Source: Batrachochytrium dendrobatidis JAM81 (taxonomy: Eukaryota; Chytridiomycota; Chytridiomycetes; Rhizophydiales). From it: DNA of 64,000 nucleotides. Shown in pieces: positions 24,487-37,219 of this stretch (positions are counted from its first letter, which is position 1; each line of letters opens with the position of its first letter). The stretch covers positions 360,535 through 424,534 of the forward strand of contig NW_006281100.1 in assembly GCF_000203795.2 (NCBI RefSeq). The letters run 5' to 3'. The notes under the pieces were generated by a model that was not told the DNA's origin, did not search any database, and saw nothing but the letters and a program-made list of their open reading frames with translations. The translations under genes were made by a program, and so were the position numbers.

Positions 24487-26120
24487 GGTGCAAGTCTAAA
24501 GTCGGTTGTTTCCAGTAATGGTATTGTCGAGATTCTTCAAGTAGATCAAGTGCTACTTGAATTAATTCAGGCTTAATTGGATATTGCAGAGTAGAACTAC
24601 AAGCGTGAGTCTAAGGTAATGACTTGGGGATGCAACGAGTTACAACTTGAATACTAGTTATAGTAAGAGAACAGTTAATACACCAGATGGGAGTGAAGCT
24701 TCAGATCGTTTTTGAGTTGGTGACACGATCCCTTTAAACAAGCGTATCCTCAGCTGTAAAGAAATGCAAGTTCAAATAGTGCGGGCTTTAACTTGAATGC
24801 TATTCCCTCTGTGCATGCATATCATTTTGTTATTAGCTGCAGTGACTGGTGATGTCGTATATCGTTTATATGCGCGTGTTCCACTGGGTCGTGCGCATTA
24901 CGCCTTGAACACCGCATTGGTGGATCCAATTGTTTATGGCTCAGAAGGAAGCAAAAGCCAGTCGGGTAGTTTGTCCGAGTAAAGCTGCATTGAAAGCTCT
25001 ATTGAATTCTACTTTGCGATTTGTCATCTCCATTTGCTCAAGACTCGGTCAAACTTTTGTTGTCAACTGTAATGGTCGATCTTGACATGTAAAACTCGAT
25101 GCTTTGTATAGCAGAATCTACCAACATCTACTCTATATTCAGCTGCAAACAAATAGATCTGTCCCTCATTAAATTAGTGTTTTTTGCTACCACAACCCCG
25201 CTCTCATTTGTGTTAGATTTGGGGTTGAACAAGTCCACATTCATTTGCAAACTCAGTTCTCAGCAACTGTAGCTCAATACTCCCGATACTAGCTCAACCC
25301 TCAGTATTATTTTAATTCCATCAAAAGTGTTTTGCCACATGCCAGTTCCCAAAATTGCACAATTAGTCTGTATTTGTATTCTACACGGGTTGCTCCTCGT
25401 GTGTCTTCTGCTTGTATAAATGTAGATTTTGATGAATTAGTCTGCTCCTGCTGCGCAGTGAATTGAATCGACCTCCGCCACATTCTTTATAAAATTCTAC
25501 CTGTTTTTAAATTAGTCGTATTCATGGACTGAAACGCTTGTATTATCTTGCAACGAGTTTTGCTTCAGAATAATCAATGTGTTGCGCTTCCTACTAGAAA
25601 TCGACCATCTGGATAAACATTCTCAATTCTTCAAAGCACAGCGTCCATACGATGCACACAATCAACCATCTTTTTTGTTATAGCCACACATTGTACAATC
25701 ATCAAGTTTAAAACCAGATTCACCCACTGCGATTCAGATATTGAATTTTGATGTTGCCAATACAACTACAAACTCACAGATACATTCATGCTCTATTTCA
25801 AGAGAACAAGATTGCATGTCTTGACAGAGTATTATTCCATAACTAGCAGGAAAAACCAACGAGTTTGTCAAGGAATTCCGAGTTCATATTTTTCCAGTAA
25901 ATTTGGTGGGAACTGAACAATCATTTCATGGAACGGCTCTGTATTTTGGCACTCGTAGTGCTTCATTTTACGCGAATACGACTAGAATGCTGCCACTTGA
26001 TAGTTGTTTCAGCTATTACTCGTGACATCATTTGATACTACAAGCTGAAACAATCAAGTCTGATTATTATATTATCCGTTGTATGTTTAAATGTACTTTG
26101 TACTCTTACATTAAACTGCA
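24487..26120. other. Gene-free interval with one inverted-repeat element
   Basis: Between the divergently transcribed SWIRM and F-box genes. An ATG-started 61-codon frame at 24797-24982 begins with a hydrophobic stretch (HIILLLAAVTG) but resembles nothing known. The element at 25515-25982 is listed separately. Confidence 0.5.
25515..25982. mobile_element. TA-flanked inverted-repeat element
   Basis: The left end GTCGTATTCATGGACTGAAA and right end TTTTACGCGAATACGAC are inverted repeats, each flanked by TA. Internal blocks match the family in the reverse orientation to the 47.8-kb copy (CCTACTAGAAATCGACC, GTTTAAAACCAGATTCA, AGAGAACAAGATTGCATG). Length is 468 bp, with no coding capacity. Confidence 0.8.
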
Positions 26121-27649
26121 ATGTCAAGCCTGTCCATAACTCGCACGAAAAGCTTATCAAACCACTCCGTGACTGCTCCGAGTAAGCAACAGTTGCTACA
26201 ACGAGTGTATGCCTCGATCTCAAAAACAATCAAAAAAACAATGTTATCGAATAAGTTGTCTTGGACACTTGCAAATAAACCCTCTCAGTCTGTCTTGCCA
26301 AAAAGTAAAGTTGGCTCTAAACATTCAGATGACTTGACAACTTTGTCTTCAGCTTCAGAGAGTCCATTCATTGGTTTGTTGGACTCTAGCTTATTGGACT
26401 CTCCTAGGTCATCAACAACTGGCGATACCATTAGCAAGAGTCATTCTTGGCTAGAATCGCCTTCATTTTTGGCACCATTGGCAGTACACATACTTTCAAA
26501 GTCGTCCTCACAAACTCTCTCAGTGTTAGATACCGCTACATTATCAGCATTCGATCTTAGGTTATACGCAACTCAAGACATTGCTGCTGATGATTCGAGC
26601 GATTTGTTGGACATCATTGACCAAACTGGTGCTGTATCAAGTTCAGTTCAACTGCAATCTCTTCCAGCTGAACTCATTTGTAATATTGCCATGCGTGCTG
26701 GGTTTTTCTCGGCTTTGCGTCTCTGTCAAACATCCAAATACTTTAATGTATTGCTGTCCTGCCCATCGTCTTGGAGTTTATACAAACATCTTTCATCTGA
26801 CCATATTCAAAATACAGTAACGGTCGTTACCAAGATCCACACATTTGACCATCTAATTTTTGGCGATTGGCAGCCAGGACACATTTCACACAATGATAGT
26901 GCTACGAGTAATGAGGACGAGCGAGAAGTCTATTTTGTCCACAAGACATTTTTAGAGCAGTTTGATTTTCTGGGCGGAATTTCCTTTTCTATGCATCCAG
27001 GCGGCTTGGCAACTGCGTAAGTTGATTGTATGTTTATCCAAGGGACAACCTGGAACAATCCATTGCTTGCATTTCTGACATGTTTATTTTTTAAATATAC
27101 AGCAATTTTTTTGAGCATCGCGAACAGTTGAGCTGCTATTTGGAAGATATGCGACAAGGTGTCCAAAGTGGACGCATCCCACCACCACTTATTCCAGAAA
27201 TGACTTTACCTCCTACACCACAACCGTCTCTTGCATCAACCCCAAGGGAAGACACGACCGATCAATCTCGTACTCAAGCCTTGCTTATAAATACTATTGT
27301 CCAAACCGCTTTCCCTTCAGCTTCTTCTCATCACGTCAGCCCAGTTGGAGGTGCACGGCTTCAGCACAAATGCCCTTCATGTGAGGCTTACGACACTCAA
27401 ACAGTACACAAGAGTATCTTTGTATTCGATCAGGTTCCTCGACATCCAACATGGGCACGCGATGGACTCACTTATACATACGCCTTCAAAGATTGCAAGC
27501 GAACTCTGCGTATAACAGTAAAGCCGTCTGTGAATCGGATATGTAATGACAACTTACCCATGGTGACATTCAACGCGATTGCTATTAATAATATTGACTT
27601 GTCCCCGTTATTGTATGCTTTGTTTTTAAAGCTGGTTCATAAAATGTAG
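26121..27649 (+). CDS. F-box protein
   Basis: Exons 26121-27016 and 27103-27649, 480 residues. The N-terminal 170 residues are Ser/Thr-rich. An F-box-like motif follows at about 175-215: LQSLPAELICNIAMRAG, then LRLCQTSKYFNVLLSCPSSW. No WD, LRR or Kelch repeats were recognised in the C-terminal half, which has CPSCEAYDTQT (two cysteines, possibly one half of a metal site). F-box proteins link substrates to SCF ubiquitin ligases through Skp1; the target is unknown. The start is the first ATG of the frame. Confidence 0.65.
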
Positions 27650-27869
27650 CTACCGCTACTTGTTGCCAACAGCATGTGTAATGTATTTTTGCTAATGTTA
27701 ATCTACCCCTTGGTTTGCCAATGATCTGTACACACTTTATGCTTTGCCATTGCTTTCAAATGGGCAATCCCAGCAAATGAATATTTTATTCAAGACAGTT
27801 GATACTTGTGCACAATTTTTAAACAGTATTAGAGGCTTAACATCCACAATGTTTAAACAATCAACAGAA

Positions 27870-29031
27870 TCAAGAATATCTGGCAATCAATTCCGACTCG
27901 GTCAGTACTTTTCCAAATACAGGATGGTTGGTATTGGTCGTCATATTAAAATATTCTGGCAAATTCATGATTGAATCTAGCGGGATTTTAAAAAGGCAAG
28001 GTCAGCATATACCATCCAATTTAAATAAATCACCAACACTATCAATAGTATGACCACCAAGGCACCTTGGGTTGCAATACAGGATGTTTTGGGTGGTTCG
28101 GCTATCCAGGCCTTGTCTTTGAACTAAAAACAACCCAACTTGGTATGAGTAACAAACAATATAAACCCATTCGACTCACAACCCACCTTGTTGGAAAACC
28201 ATTTAACCCATATCAACTTACCATATGGCTTCTATCTGATGCGAAATGGGTTAAAAAACTATGACCTGGAATCACACGAAATAATCTAGAATGGCAGATT
28301 TAATATACAGTATAGATGACTGACACGAGAAACAAACCAAATCGTAGATACACTTGGATATACCTATGATACTGCTTTGGTAGTGTTTTTATAATAGAGG
28401 GTTTCAATGCCTTGAGCATGTATTCTGAAAAGCTTACTGGAAAAGGTAAAACTGTATCCAGATCGTACACACAAGTGACTGCTGATTCTGTCGATTGAAA
28501 CAGTATGACATGATAGTCCTAAATAAAAACTAAATAAGCTAAATACATTAATAGAAGCTCATTGAATCTAAAGATTACCCAAATCACTGGTATGGAGTCG
28601 TCGCTAGATCCATTTTTTTGAGCCCACAAAGGAATCTAAATCGTTGAAGTCAATACACATTTATGGTGCAAACCGTATAAAAGTCGAGTGAGTGGGTATT
28701 GACAATGTCATGGTTGTGAATCTGATCATACAGTCTGATGGATCGTCTTCACATGATACTTGATTCAAAACAATATATAAACGTGGTGGATTCATGATAA
28801 GCCTTGTAGCTCAAATCAACAACTTATATACTGGCATGACAAACTAGTATCAATCTTTGACTCATTCACCTTTTTATGCTCGTTGGATATAAAGACGATT
28901 TCGAAATTAGCACTTGGCTCGAGCTGTTTCAAGGCACAACCAAGACGATATATATTTTCTTCACAATAAAACGGAGTGTACCATGAACAGTCATCCTTGT
29001 TAAAGGCAAAAGGTTTATCTAGTGATGTCAT
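27870..29031 (-). CDS. NTAQ1: Protein N-terminal glutamine amidohydrolase
   Basis: Six exons (29031-28870, 28635-28579, 28518-28364, 28285-28222, 28123-28066, 27976-27870) give 200 residues against 205 in human. The catalytic triad is visible: Cys in TPFYCEENIYRL, His in the DYHV motif and Asp in YDLDTVLPFPV. The conserved FASDRSHM block and the C-terminal region with MNLPEYFNM also match. The enzyme deamidates N-terminal Gln to Glu in the cytosol, feeding the Arg/N-degron pathway via the arginyltransferase. The intron between the W and D of the WDYHV signature is only 60 nt. The interval 29032-29548 up to the next gene shows nothing recognisable. Confidence 0.92.
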
Positions 29032-29548
29032 GTGAGAGGTATATAGAAGAGCTGTAAGATGCTGACAGATTAAAACTTGTTTGGAATGATGTTGGACGTA
29101 TTGGATTTGGTTATATTATTTTTAGCCATAAATCGAGTTGATTAGCAGCCCATTGCATTACTATAGATCTAGTTGGGTGAAAGATTCAAACGTTGAAAAC
29201 CATAAACCAAAACAGCACCAATAAATAGTCAGAAACTAGATGAGCAGCGAGGAGTCTGACTGATCAAAGTGGTCTGTTGTAAACTCGATCTGTTCAAAAT
29301 ATGTACTCGAAAACAATGCGTGTAGTAAACCCGACTGTTATAATGTCATCTACACAATAAACTATTTAAAACTAAATCACAAAATCGAAAACACTGACAA
29401 AATTGTCTGGTAAATGACATTTATCTGTTTAAAAATAGAAAAATAACGGCAATCCAGGACATGCTAACAATGTGTCACTCCAAACATTCCTACTTTCATC
29501 CCAAACCCCAAAAATCACTATGTGCCGAAATAATTGTTAAAAGACCAT

Positions 29549-32161
29549 TTAATCCAGATCCATGTTTTCAGCAGCAGGTGTGTCCTTGGCTGCTTCGGGA
29601 ACTTCCTCTTTTGCATCGGTAGCTGGCTCAGCAGGTTTAGGTTCTTCTTTTTTGGGAGCAGGCTTAGGTTTGCTCAAAATGGGTGTGGCTAGATGCTGGA
29701 GAGCGTTTCGCTCCATGTTAATTTGTTCAACAGTGACATGCAGATCGACATGCTTGGGAGTCTCATTTTGCTTGCCAATGGCAGCATTGAGCCAGTCAAG
29801 CTTGGCCTTGCATTCGTTAAGAACACGGTCAAGATCATCTTTAGAAATATGTGCGTAACGGTCGTCCTCGGCTTGTATACTAATAACGACAGAATTGACA
29901 TACTCGCGGAAGGCCTTTTCAGCGCTGGGACGCTCCTCGCTCTGAAGATACTTGTATGCAATAGGATCGCCAGCCTTTTTAAGTTCATTAAGCTTCTCAA
30001 CATAAATGCTTTTGGTGGCTTCCTCGCCCTCGCCATACAGCCACGATTCTGTGTCATTAAGCTGAGCAAGGAAAGCTGAACGATCGGCATCCGTGACAAA
30101 TTCGCTCCATGCCATCTCTAGCTTGGAACGAACTTCATAGACATACTCCTCAAGAGTGTTGCGTTTTTCAGCAGTATCAATAACAAGGCGATCTGATGCA
30201 TACATCTGGCCTTCAGCAGCAGTCCATTTGGCAATTTGTTCAACAGATGCGGAGTGAGTGTGTGGGATGACGACCAGGTCGTGTCGCTTGATTACCTTTT
30301 TAGTTTTGCCACTCTTGGAAATTTCAGTGGTGACGGATACATCAGCATCCATGGCATCGCCTGTGGGGGATACGACCGTAGCAGCATCTATCTTTTCAGA
30401 TTCATCAATGGGGATAACAAGCTCTTCAATCTGGTTGGCAGCCTCAAGAACAATCTGGCAGTTGATATCCAACTTGGCCTTGACCTTGATGGTGGCCTTG
30501 GCAGAACCATCTTTGGCTACGCACGAAGGATATTTTTTGATCCCCTTGATGGTCCATGTGCCAATGTTGGCGCCTACACCCATGGGGAAATCGCGTGCCA
30601 GAGCAGCAGCACCATACTCACCACGAATCTCAAGACTGACCGTTTCGTCTTGAGGGTCGAGCTCTTCATCTTTAATGGCACGAACAAAAGTCATGATCTT
30701 GGAGCTAGGAATGGCATTTCCAAGAGCAAATGCCTCCATAGAAGTAGTAACAGGCTCGCCACTTTTCTTGGGAGGAGGGGCTTGAGAGGGATCCCATTGA
30801 AGCTCAATTGGATATCCATTCCATTCCTGGGTAGCAAACTCACGCACCTTGAATACAGGAGAGATAATAGCACACTGAAGTGCACACCCGCGGGCAACAG
30901 CTTCGTCCTGATTAAGAGTAGTGGCAAGCTTGTTTTGGCCTTCGAGTGACCCACCAAAGAATTTGGCAAGAGTCTCCTTTACAAGTGGAACACGAGTGCT
31001 GCCACCGACTAGTTCGACAAAGTCAACCTCATCGGGAGTCACACCAGCAGCATCTAGAGCAGCCTGAAGAGGAGGAATCAAACGCTGAACAAGTGGAGAA
31101 ATCCATTCTTCAAATTCAGCACGCTTAATATGCCCAGACACGTCTTTATCGTCTAAAAGGCATTCGACATTGAGGGTGGTTACGGCATTGGCACTAAGGA
31201 TCTTCTTGGCACGCTCAGCTCCTTGGCGTAGACGGAATACAGCCTTGGCATTAGAGTTGATGTCCATCTTGTATTTGGCATCAAACTCTTTGATAAAGTG
31301 GTTGGTGATGGCATCGTCAATGTCACGGCCACCAAGATTACGATCCCAAGCAGTTCCTTTGATAATGAGTTTGCCCTTGACCAAAGAGACAACAGCGACC
31401 TGGTACGAAGAATGACCAAGATCAACAAAAACTACGACACGAGGCTTCACTTTGGGATCTACGGGATCAGGAAGATCAGTCTTGGTAATACCATAACCAA
31501 GCGCGGCTAGAGTAGTTTAACATGCAATGGTATTTAGAAACGGCTAGTTTGTAGTAGACATTGACAAAGCAACAATTGCTTCGAGCATTTAATTTCAATA
31601 CAAAACAGTAGTCAGATACACCATCTTACCAGCAGTAGTGTCATTCATGAGTTTCAAGCAATTCAAGCCAGCAATCTCAGCAGAGGCAATAAGCGCACGA
31701 CGCTGGGCATCTGTGAACCATGTGGGGCAGGAAATGACACAGTCTGTGACGGGAGCCTTGATCTCAGCACTGGTGAATTCTCTAACTCGAACTAAAAACA
31801 TGGATGCAATTTGGGCAAAAGAAAAGGTCTGGACCTCATTTTGAAACATGACGGATGCAGCAGCATCGCCGCTTTCGCCCTCGACAATGTTGGAGTTAAT
31901 AAAACGTTTTTCCTTGGCCATGACTTCGGGATCACTAAAGGGGCGACCAGCAACACGCTTTAAGCCACCAACAGTGTTTTTAAAGCTGGAAACCTCTTGG
32001 GTCTTGGCAGCCTCTCCAAGAAAACGTTGTTTTTCTCCAAAGGACACGAGCGAGGGGGTTGCTCTGTTTGAGGTTTCATTGGTGATGACATCGATACCAC
32101 GATTACGAGCAACAGCAACTACTGTGTTGAGGTTGCCGAAATCAATTCCGACGACAGACAT
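29549..32161 (-). CDS. SSE1: Hsp110-family chaperone (SSE1-type nucleotide exchange factor)
   Basis: Exons 32161-31630 and 31506-29549 give 829 residues. It starts MSVVGIDFGNLNTVVAVARN, the Hsp110 version of the actin-like ATPase phosphate loop, continues with the NDTTAAALGYGITKTDLP junction across the 123-nt intron, then VFVDLGHSSYQVAVVS and VELVGGSTRVPLVKE. The substrate-binding beta domain, an acidic insertion and a long helical tail follow, ending in a Lys/Pro/Glu-rich region and ENMDLD. There is no ER signal or HDEL tail, so it is the cytosolic type that exchanges nucleotide on Hsp70 and aids disaggregation. The frame remains open for about 75 codons upstream of this ATG without another ATG. 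Confidence 0.92.
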
Positions 32162-33520
32162 GGTTTTAAGAGCAGTTTGTTCAGTAAGGGGTGTTGAATG
32201 GTTATCTTGTAAAAGAGACTCTTGCTTTCGACGGTTGTGCTTTGAGGATGATCTATTGGAGCGGGTAGTAGAGGAAAATGGCCAAATCGTACGATAAACA
32301 GCGTAGCAAATTAATAAAAGAACAGATACAGACGCAGTAGCAAGAAAGATGTCAGAAGAAAAATAGTCTCGAATGAGTTCGAGAAACACAATAGAGACTG
32401 CCAGAGTGCACTAGATACTAAGGGTGAAAAGCCAGAATAGCAGTATAAGGAACTAGAGATGAATTGCACAAGAACAGCAACAATACAGGCTGCTAATAAG
32501 TGGAAAGATGCAGTAGATGGAAACAGAAGGAAAAAGGAGAAAAACAAAATTGTAGCGGCAGATCCACTGAGCTGATGGCAACAGGGTCGGCTTGCTTTTG
32601 AATGCATTCACATCTTATTTAGACAATTGTTCAATCATTACATTCGAATCCACTATTGATGCGCACTTTCATAAGAAACCAATGGATTTACGCATTGAAT
32701 AGGACAGACCACACATGAATTCAAATTTGATTTTTTAAATTGTACAAGACTTGGCTTATGTGATGATGTAAATAAAGTTGATTCGTTTCTAGTCCAGAAT
32801 GGCCTTACCTTGAAGCGAGACTGGTAAAAAGAGTTCCAGTGCTTGAAGCTACTCGACTATAACAGATGTAAATATGAAAGGTCAAAAACGATTCAAATCA
32901 CTAAAATAAAAAACCATTCTGTGTTTTATTCGGGCGGTTTCCATCAAGGCTTCGATCAACTTCCATGTGTTTCTATTCCAGTCTGCTGGCTTCTACACTT
33001 TATCTTATTGTCACTAAACATACACATTCAGCATCTCATATTACTCTTTTCATTGTATTGTTTCATCACTGGTCGCTTGAGATTCACTAGAAATTACTGT
33101 CATATTCACGTAAAATAGATCAACAAGTGCCAAAATACATCATAAACTGCCAATCTCATGGAATGATTATTACCCATCTTACTAATGTATTCAACTAGTC
33201 AATTTGTAATATGAAAGAATGCAAATAGTTGGTCATTGCAAAATGATGCAATCTGTTCATATCGCAAGGCTTGGCATTATAAATACAACATGGTTCATAC
33301 TGAATAGACTAGATACAATCCAATCTGATAAAAACTAACCAGCACATGGTTTATTGAATTTTGATTAATAGTATTGAATACTAAAACATTATATCACTTT
33401 GTACACGCACAATCTACAGTCAATATGATGTTGGGTTTATACAATACGATAGGCAAACGCTTGAATTTCAATGGATTGTTTGTAGATGTTTTAAACCATT
33501 CATCAAGTTGGCATTTGTAA
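32162..33520. other. Interval upstream of SSE1
   Basis: Besides the SSE1 5' region it holds a solo element-like end at about 33097-33118 (TACTGTCATATTCACGTAAA) without a matching inverted partner nearby. No gene was recognised. Confidence 0.45.
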
Positions 33521-34658
33521 TTAGCGCTTTTCATTTGGAATGCTAATCAGTTTTGTTAGGTTGCTGATCAGCAATGAGGTCGCCATTAAATGCATTCCAA
33601 CCATCGAGGTTGCCATTTGTGAAAATGCACTTGCGTGTCGGTTTTTGACGGTCCCTGGATGATCATAATTAAAAGTATAAACAATATACAGACATAGTGC
33701 TGCTACATCCATTATGGAAAATATGGCCATCCACATGATTGTCTTGTGATATTGGGCATGGAACCGAGCCATAAGTTCAGAAATGTGCAGGTTGACGACT
33801 GGGCGTGGTATAATAGGCGTAATCGACTGCGATTTTTCAGATACATAGGAAGATACACTAGCCGAACCTTGGTTTGTAGTTTTGGAAGTAGGCATCTCAT
33901 AACTGTTTTTCATGGCCGTCATTCGGCGAGAAAGCGCAATGATTTCCTTGGCTAGCCAGATGTTGGTAAAAGTGTCAGTGAGCAAGCACCATGCCCACCT
34001 TTATAAATTATAAATTAGCCAAGGCATGACTGTTTCGGTATAGTGGGTTCATTTGTAATTACCATACGGATGTTGTATATTTGAACCACTGATTCAAAAA
34101 TTAACGAGTATACAACCAATAATTAAGCTTTTATACAAGATATATTGTTGGAATGATAAATAACAGTCATACAATCACAACTAAACCCACCTTTGCAAAA
34201 AAAATAGGATCAGTACTTTGAACAAAAAATGTTCCTTTAAAATACATGGGAGTGGCAGTCATCAAATGTACAATAACCTGCAAAGCAACAATCTTTCTAA
34301 CAGTTACATCTCGAATTTTAGGCACAAAGATTTTAGTTGTCCACGACTGTGTAATCATAAATCCAATAGACCCAGCACCAATAGTGATATTACTAATTGA
34401 ACTCAAAAAATTGATGTAAAAGACATACTCGACCAGAATCCGGCCAGTAAGCGCAATTATTGAGCATATGCCAACAAAAAATAAAAGACGGATGAGAGCC
34501 GAGCTGGGATTACGGTAAAGGCGAACAGATACATGGTATAAATTATAAATGGCCGAGAGAAGTGAAACAGAAACTAGGACCAATGCAGCATATTCTTCTG
34601 GACAATCAAAAAGGGGCCGTTCTGCATACAGGACAGAATTTTGAGTAAATAGCGACAT
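33521..34658 (-). CDS. Seven-helix membrane protein, paralogue A
   Basis: Exons 34658-34191, 34088-34063 (26 nt) and 33998-33521 give 323 residues. Hydrophobic segments: about 22-45, 55-78, 82-108, 125-145 in exon 1; one around the short exon (WFKYTTSVWWAWCLL), then MWMAIFSIMDVAALCLYIVY and a last one ending MATSLLISNLTKL. Seven segments suggest a 7TM receptor-like topology with a Ser-rich loop between helices 5 and 6. It is clearly homologous to the protein at 37220-38422 (shared FDCPEEYAA, FYINF/FITFFS, KNRHASAFSQ). No match to a known GPCR class was recognised and no signal peptide is seen. Function unknown. Confidence 0.8.
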
Positions 34659-35055
34659 GTATTAGTACAACGACAACAAAATAGAGTTTTGTAAAATAAG
34701 CTTGTTTGAATCAACGGAGAAATAAAAGCATACAATATCAACTGAACAGTTTCATGGAAATAGGTTTTTAAAAAGTTTACATTTGAACAAATGGCTTGTA
34801 TTGATTTCATTGCAAATGCTTTGATATACACTACATATTGTAGTTGAAATGAACAATGAACAATGACGGTGCCGGTTAAGATTGAATCCACTTGCTTATA
34901 CATGTAGAACATCACGGTCATTTTAATTTCTACGGCTCAGTAATGGCAAGATGTTGCTGTTAAAAGGAGGCCGAGATAAATAGGCTTGCAGTATCTCTAC
35001 ATATTACTCATTGAAACTGGGCATAGTCGAATGTTAATTCACCAATGAATAATCA

Positions 35056-35893
35056 CAGCCGTATTCATGTAAAATGGAACAGCAAGAGTCAGTATAATAA
35101 ACAATCTCACGAGGTAATTCGTGTCAAAATTGTGTTCACTCATGATTATCGACAAAAGGAATGAGGACAAAGAGAAATGAAAAGCTGTCAACAGCCATTA
35201 TCAGTGTACATTGTATACTCGAGGTGCTCACGTAAATTTGATTCAACCAGATTTGTGCGGGGTTGGGTTTGTTACTCCTGCAACTTCTACTACCAAATCT
35301 ACAATGTCTTTTTAGTGCTTATGAAAGAGGGTTTGAAAGACACGTTTAATCGTGGGCTGCAAGTTTGTATCGCCATCAAAAATGAGCGATTAAAGGTTTT
35401 ACATACAACCAGACTCGTGCATGATGCAATGTCGTAGTCAAGAGTGCACGATACCCATCAACATCTGAATGCCGATGGTTTGAATTTACACTTGCTGAAG
35501 CACGATATTTTGGGCAAACAGCAAGATGAATTCTCACTTCCCATAACTGCGTCGCCATCTATATTAATGATGCTAAATATTAATCGTTTTATAGTTGTTA
35601 ATGTTGTTCAACAGGTGTTTAAGCATTGATTAATGCAAAAAGCAAAGCGTCAATATGTTGATTATGACCTGTATCAAATAACTGTTAATCAACGGTCATC
35701 TACATCAAACCGTTTCTTTAAAGTTTGAAATCGGATATTGGGTTCAGCTATTCTGTTTTTTTCTATTTCGATCATCAGAAGACCGGGAAGCTAAAGAACT
35801 CACAAAACAAGATCGTCCAGCAAGTTTGGAGAAACTGACTGTTTATTATGCATTTTAACTTATTTAGTGATCCGTTTTACGTGAATACGACAG
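35056..35893. mobile_element. TA-flanked inverted-repeat element, long form
   Basis: The left end CAGCCGTATTCATGTAAAAT and right end GTTTTACGTGAATACGACAG are inverted repeats; TA follows the right end. The right part shares a TGACTGTTTATTATGCA block with the elements at 38468 and 40728, defining a subgroup. At 838 bp it is the longest copy and may be composite. No transposase frame is present. Confidence 0.7.
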
Positions 35894-36079
35894 TAGATGT
35901 ATGTGAGATTACTGTTTTAGTTCAATACAGCTGATATGCATTGCTTGATATAAATCCTTTCGAGTTTATATCACCGACTGTTGTATTTTGATGTGGTAGC
36001 GTTTCCAGACTGAACCGATAACAATGCGTTTGCTGAAATTTATATTGATCTTTCATAGCTTGACCAATTTATCACTACT

Positions 36080-36816
36080 ATGCTAAAGGCACGTGCAGTG
36101 GGGGACTTGTTGGCACAGGCAACATATGGAGGTGTAGAGTCAACAATGTATGGATATGGCTAGTGTTCAAGACTATCAGATACTCCTAGCAGCAATCCTC
36201 TGCCGTTCTATACCAAACTAACATTCATCTAAACAGGCTTCTCAGCACAGATGGATCATTGCTATCGTTTCAAGGAGAAAGTATATTGAGAGCTAAAACG
36301 ATTGCTGCTGTTGTAAGCAATATCTGGTTTGCGTATGACAGACATGCACAGTTGTCTCCGCCAACGCTGCATGCAAACAGCCATAATGAGCTCAGTACTT
36401 TTCAAGACACTGGTGCTTTGCGGCCAGTGTCTGCAGAGACTCCAGTGGCATTGGATAGTCATGAGAGTGGGCAGCAAGAACTGATTATTGAATGCGAGGT
36501 TTGCTATTCCATTTCAGATTTTATAGCTGTTATGCCAATTCTAAAACATGACCAGCCTGATCTGACAGCGTTGCGATTGATTTACTTAGGAAGGCCTGAT
36601 TGTGATTCATGCTGTTAGGCAGAAAGTACTACTCTGTTGTGTCTGTGCGCTATCTTGCGATCTGGGATGTGTCAAATCAAAAGTAATTTATAATTTAAAT
36701 AGTAGATTCATGCAATCCATTAGGATGATCTAACATCAGCTTTAAATGGCATGATTATGCAGATGCGAGCAATATTGAAGCCCCTCAAAGCAGCATTTTC
36801 ACATTTCTCCGTCTAA
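36080..36816 (+). CDS. LAMTOR2: Ragulator subunit LAMTOR2 (roadblock/LC7 fold)
   Basis: Exons 36080-36147, 36237-36498, 36590-36682 and 36763-36816 give 158 residues against 125 in human. Exon 1 reads MLKARAVGDLLAQATYGGVE, the exon 1-2 join gives STMLLSTDGSLLSFQG, and IAAVVSNIWFAYDR is diagnostic. The second half ELIIECE, EGLIVIHAVRQKVLLCCVCA and the terminal helix MRAILKPLKAAF align with the human protein. A loop of roughly 33 extra residues lies between the AYDR helix and the next strand. LAMTOR2 pairs with LAMTOR3 in the Ragulator complex anchoring Rag GTPases and TORC1 on the lysosome/vacuole. An alternative acceptor at 36724 is less consistent with the alignment. Confidence 0.88.
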
Positions 36817-36863
36817 AGTCTCATGCAAACCCTCTTTGGAATGCCAATTTGTTCTAATCTTAT

Positions 36864-37170
36864 CGCCATATTCACGCAAAATGGAACACTTGTATTTATC
36901 TTACAGTAGCTGTCTATTTTGCTTTGGAATAAACAATGGTCAAATATTCGTTGTACTTTGCTACTAGAAATTGACTACAATCGACATTCTCAATTCTAAA
37001 CACAACGGTCATCATATAATACAATCAGGCTATAGTTTTGAATATGACCTTTCTCCAAATCTGAGCCCATATATTGGATCTGACTGGTCTGATGCTGTCA
37101 ATACAACTCTACACTCATCATTGTTGTACACGGACACTTATTTAGCAGTTCATTCTACGCTAATATGACT
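36864..37170. mobile_element. Inverted-repeat element copy
   Basis: Left end CATATTCACGCAAAATGGAA; right end CATTCTACGCTAATATGAC. Interior blocks match the family (GTACTTTGCTACTAGAAATTG, with a stretch around TATAGTTTTGAATATGACC). About 307 bp, between LAMTOR2 and paralogue B of the seven-helix genes, ending some 50 bp from the stop codon of the latter. Confidence 0.65.
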
Positions 37171-37219
37171 ATAAACCCATGGTATAGACTCACCAAATAC
37201 AATCAACTTTAAAATATCT

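Noticed and set aside
24797..24982. Possible small secreted protein of 61 residues with a hydrophobic start
   Set aside because: No clear cleavage site, no cysteine pattern and no related sequence elsewhere in the window; a chance frame of this size is expected.
32311..32607. Minus-strand 98-codon hydrophobic frame upstream of SSE1
   Set aside because: Very Phe/Leu/Ser-rich, without recognisable family; more likely p-tract rich leader DNA. The overlapping in-frame SSE1 extension is reported instead as a finding.
36683..36723. Alternative 41-nt last intron in LAMTOR2
   Set aside because: It would add 13 residues that break the alignment; the 80-nt version ending at 36762 aligns the terminal helix without gaps.
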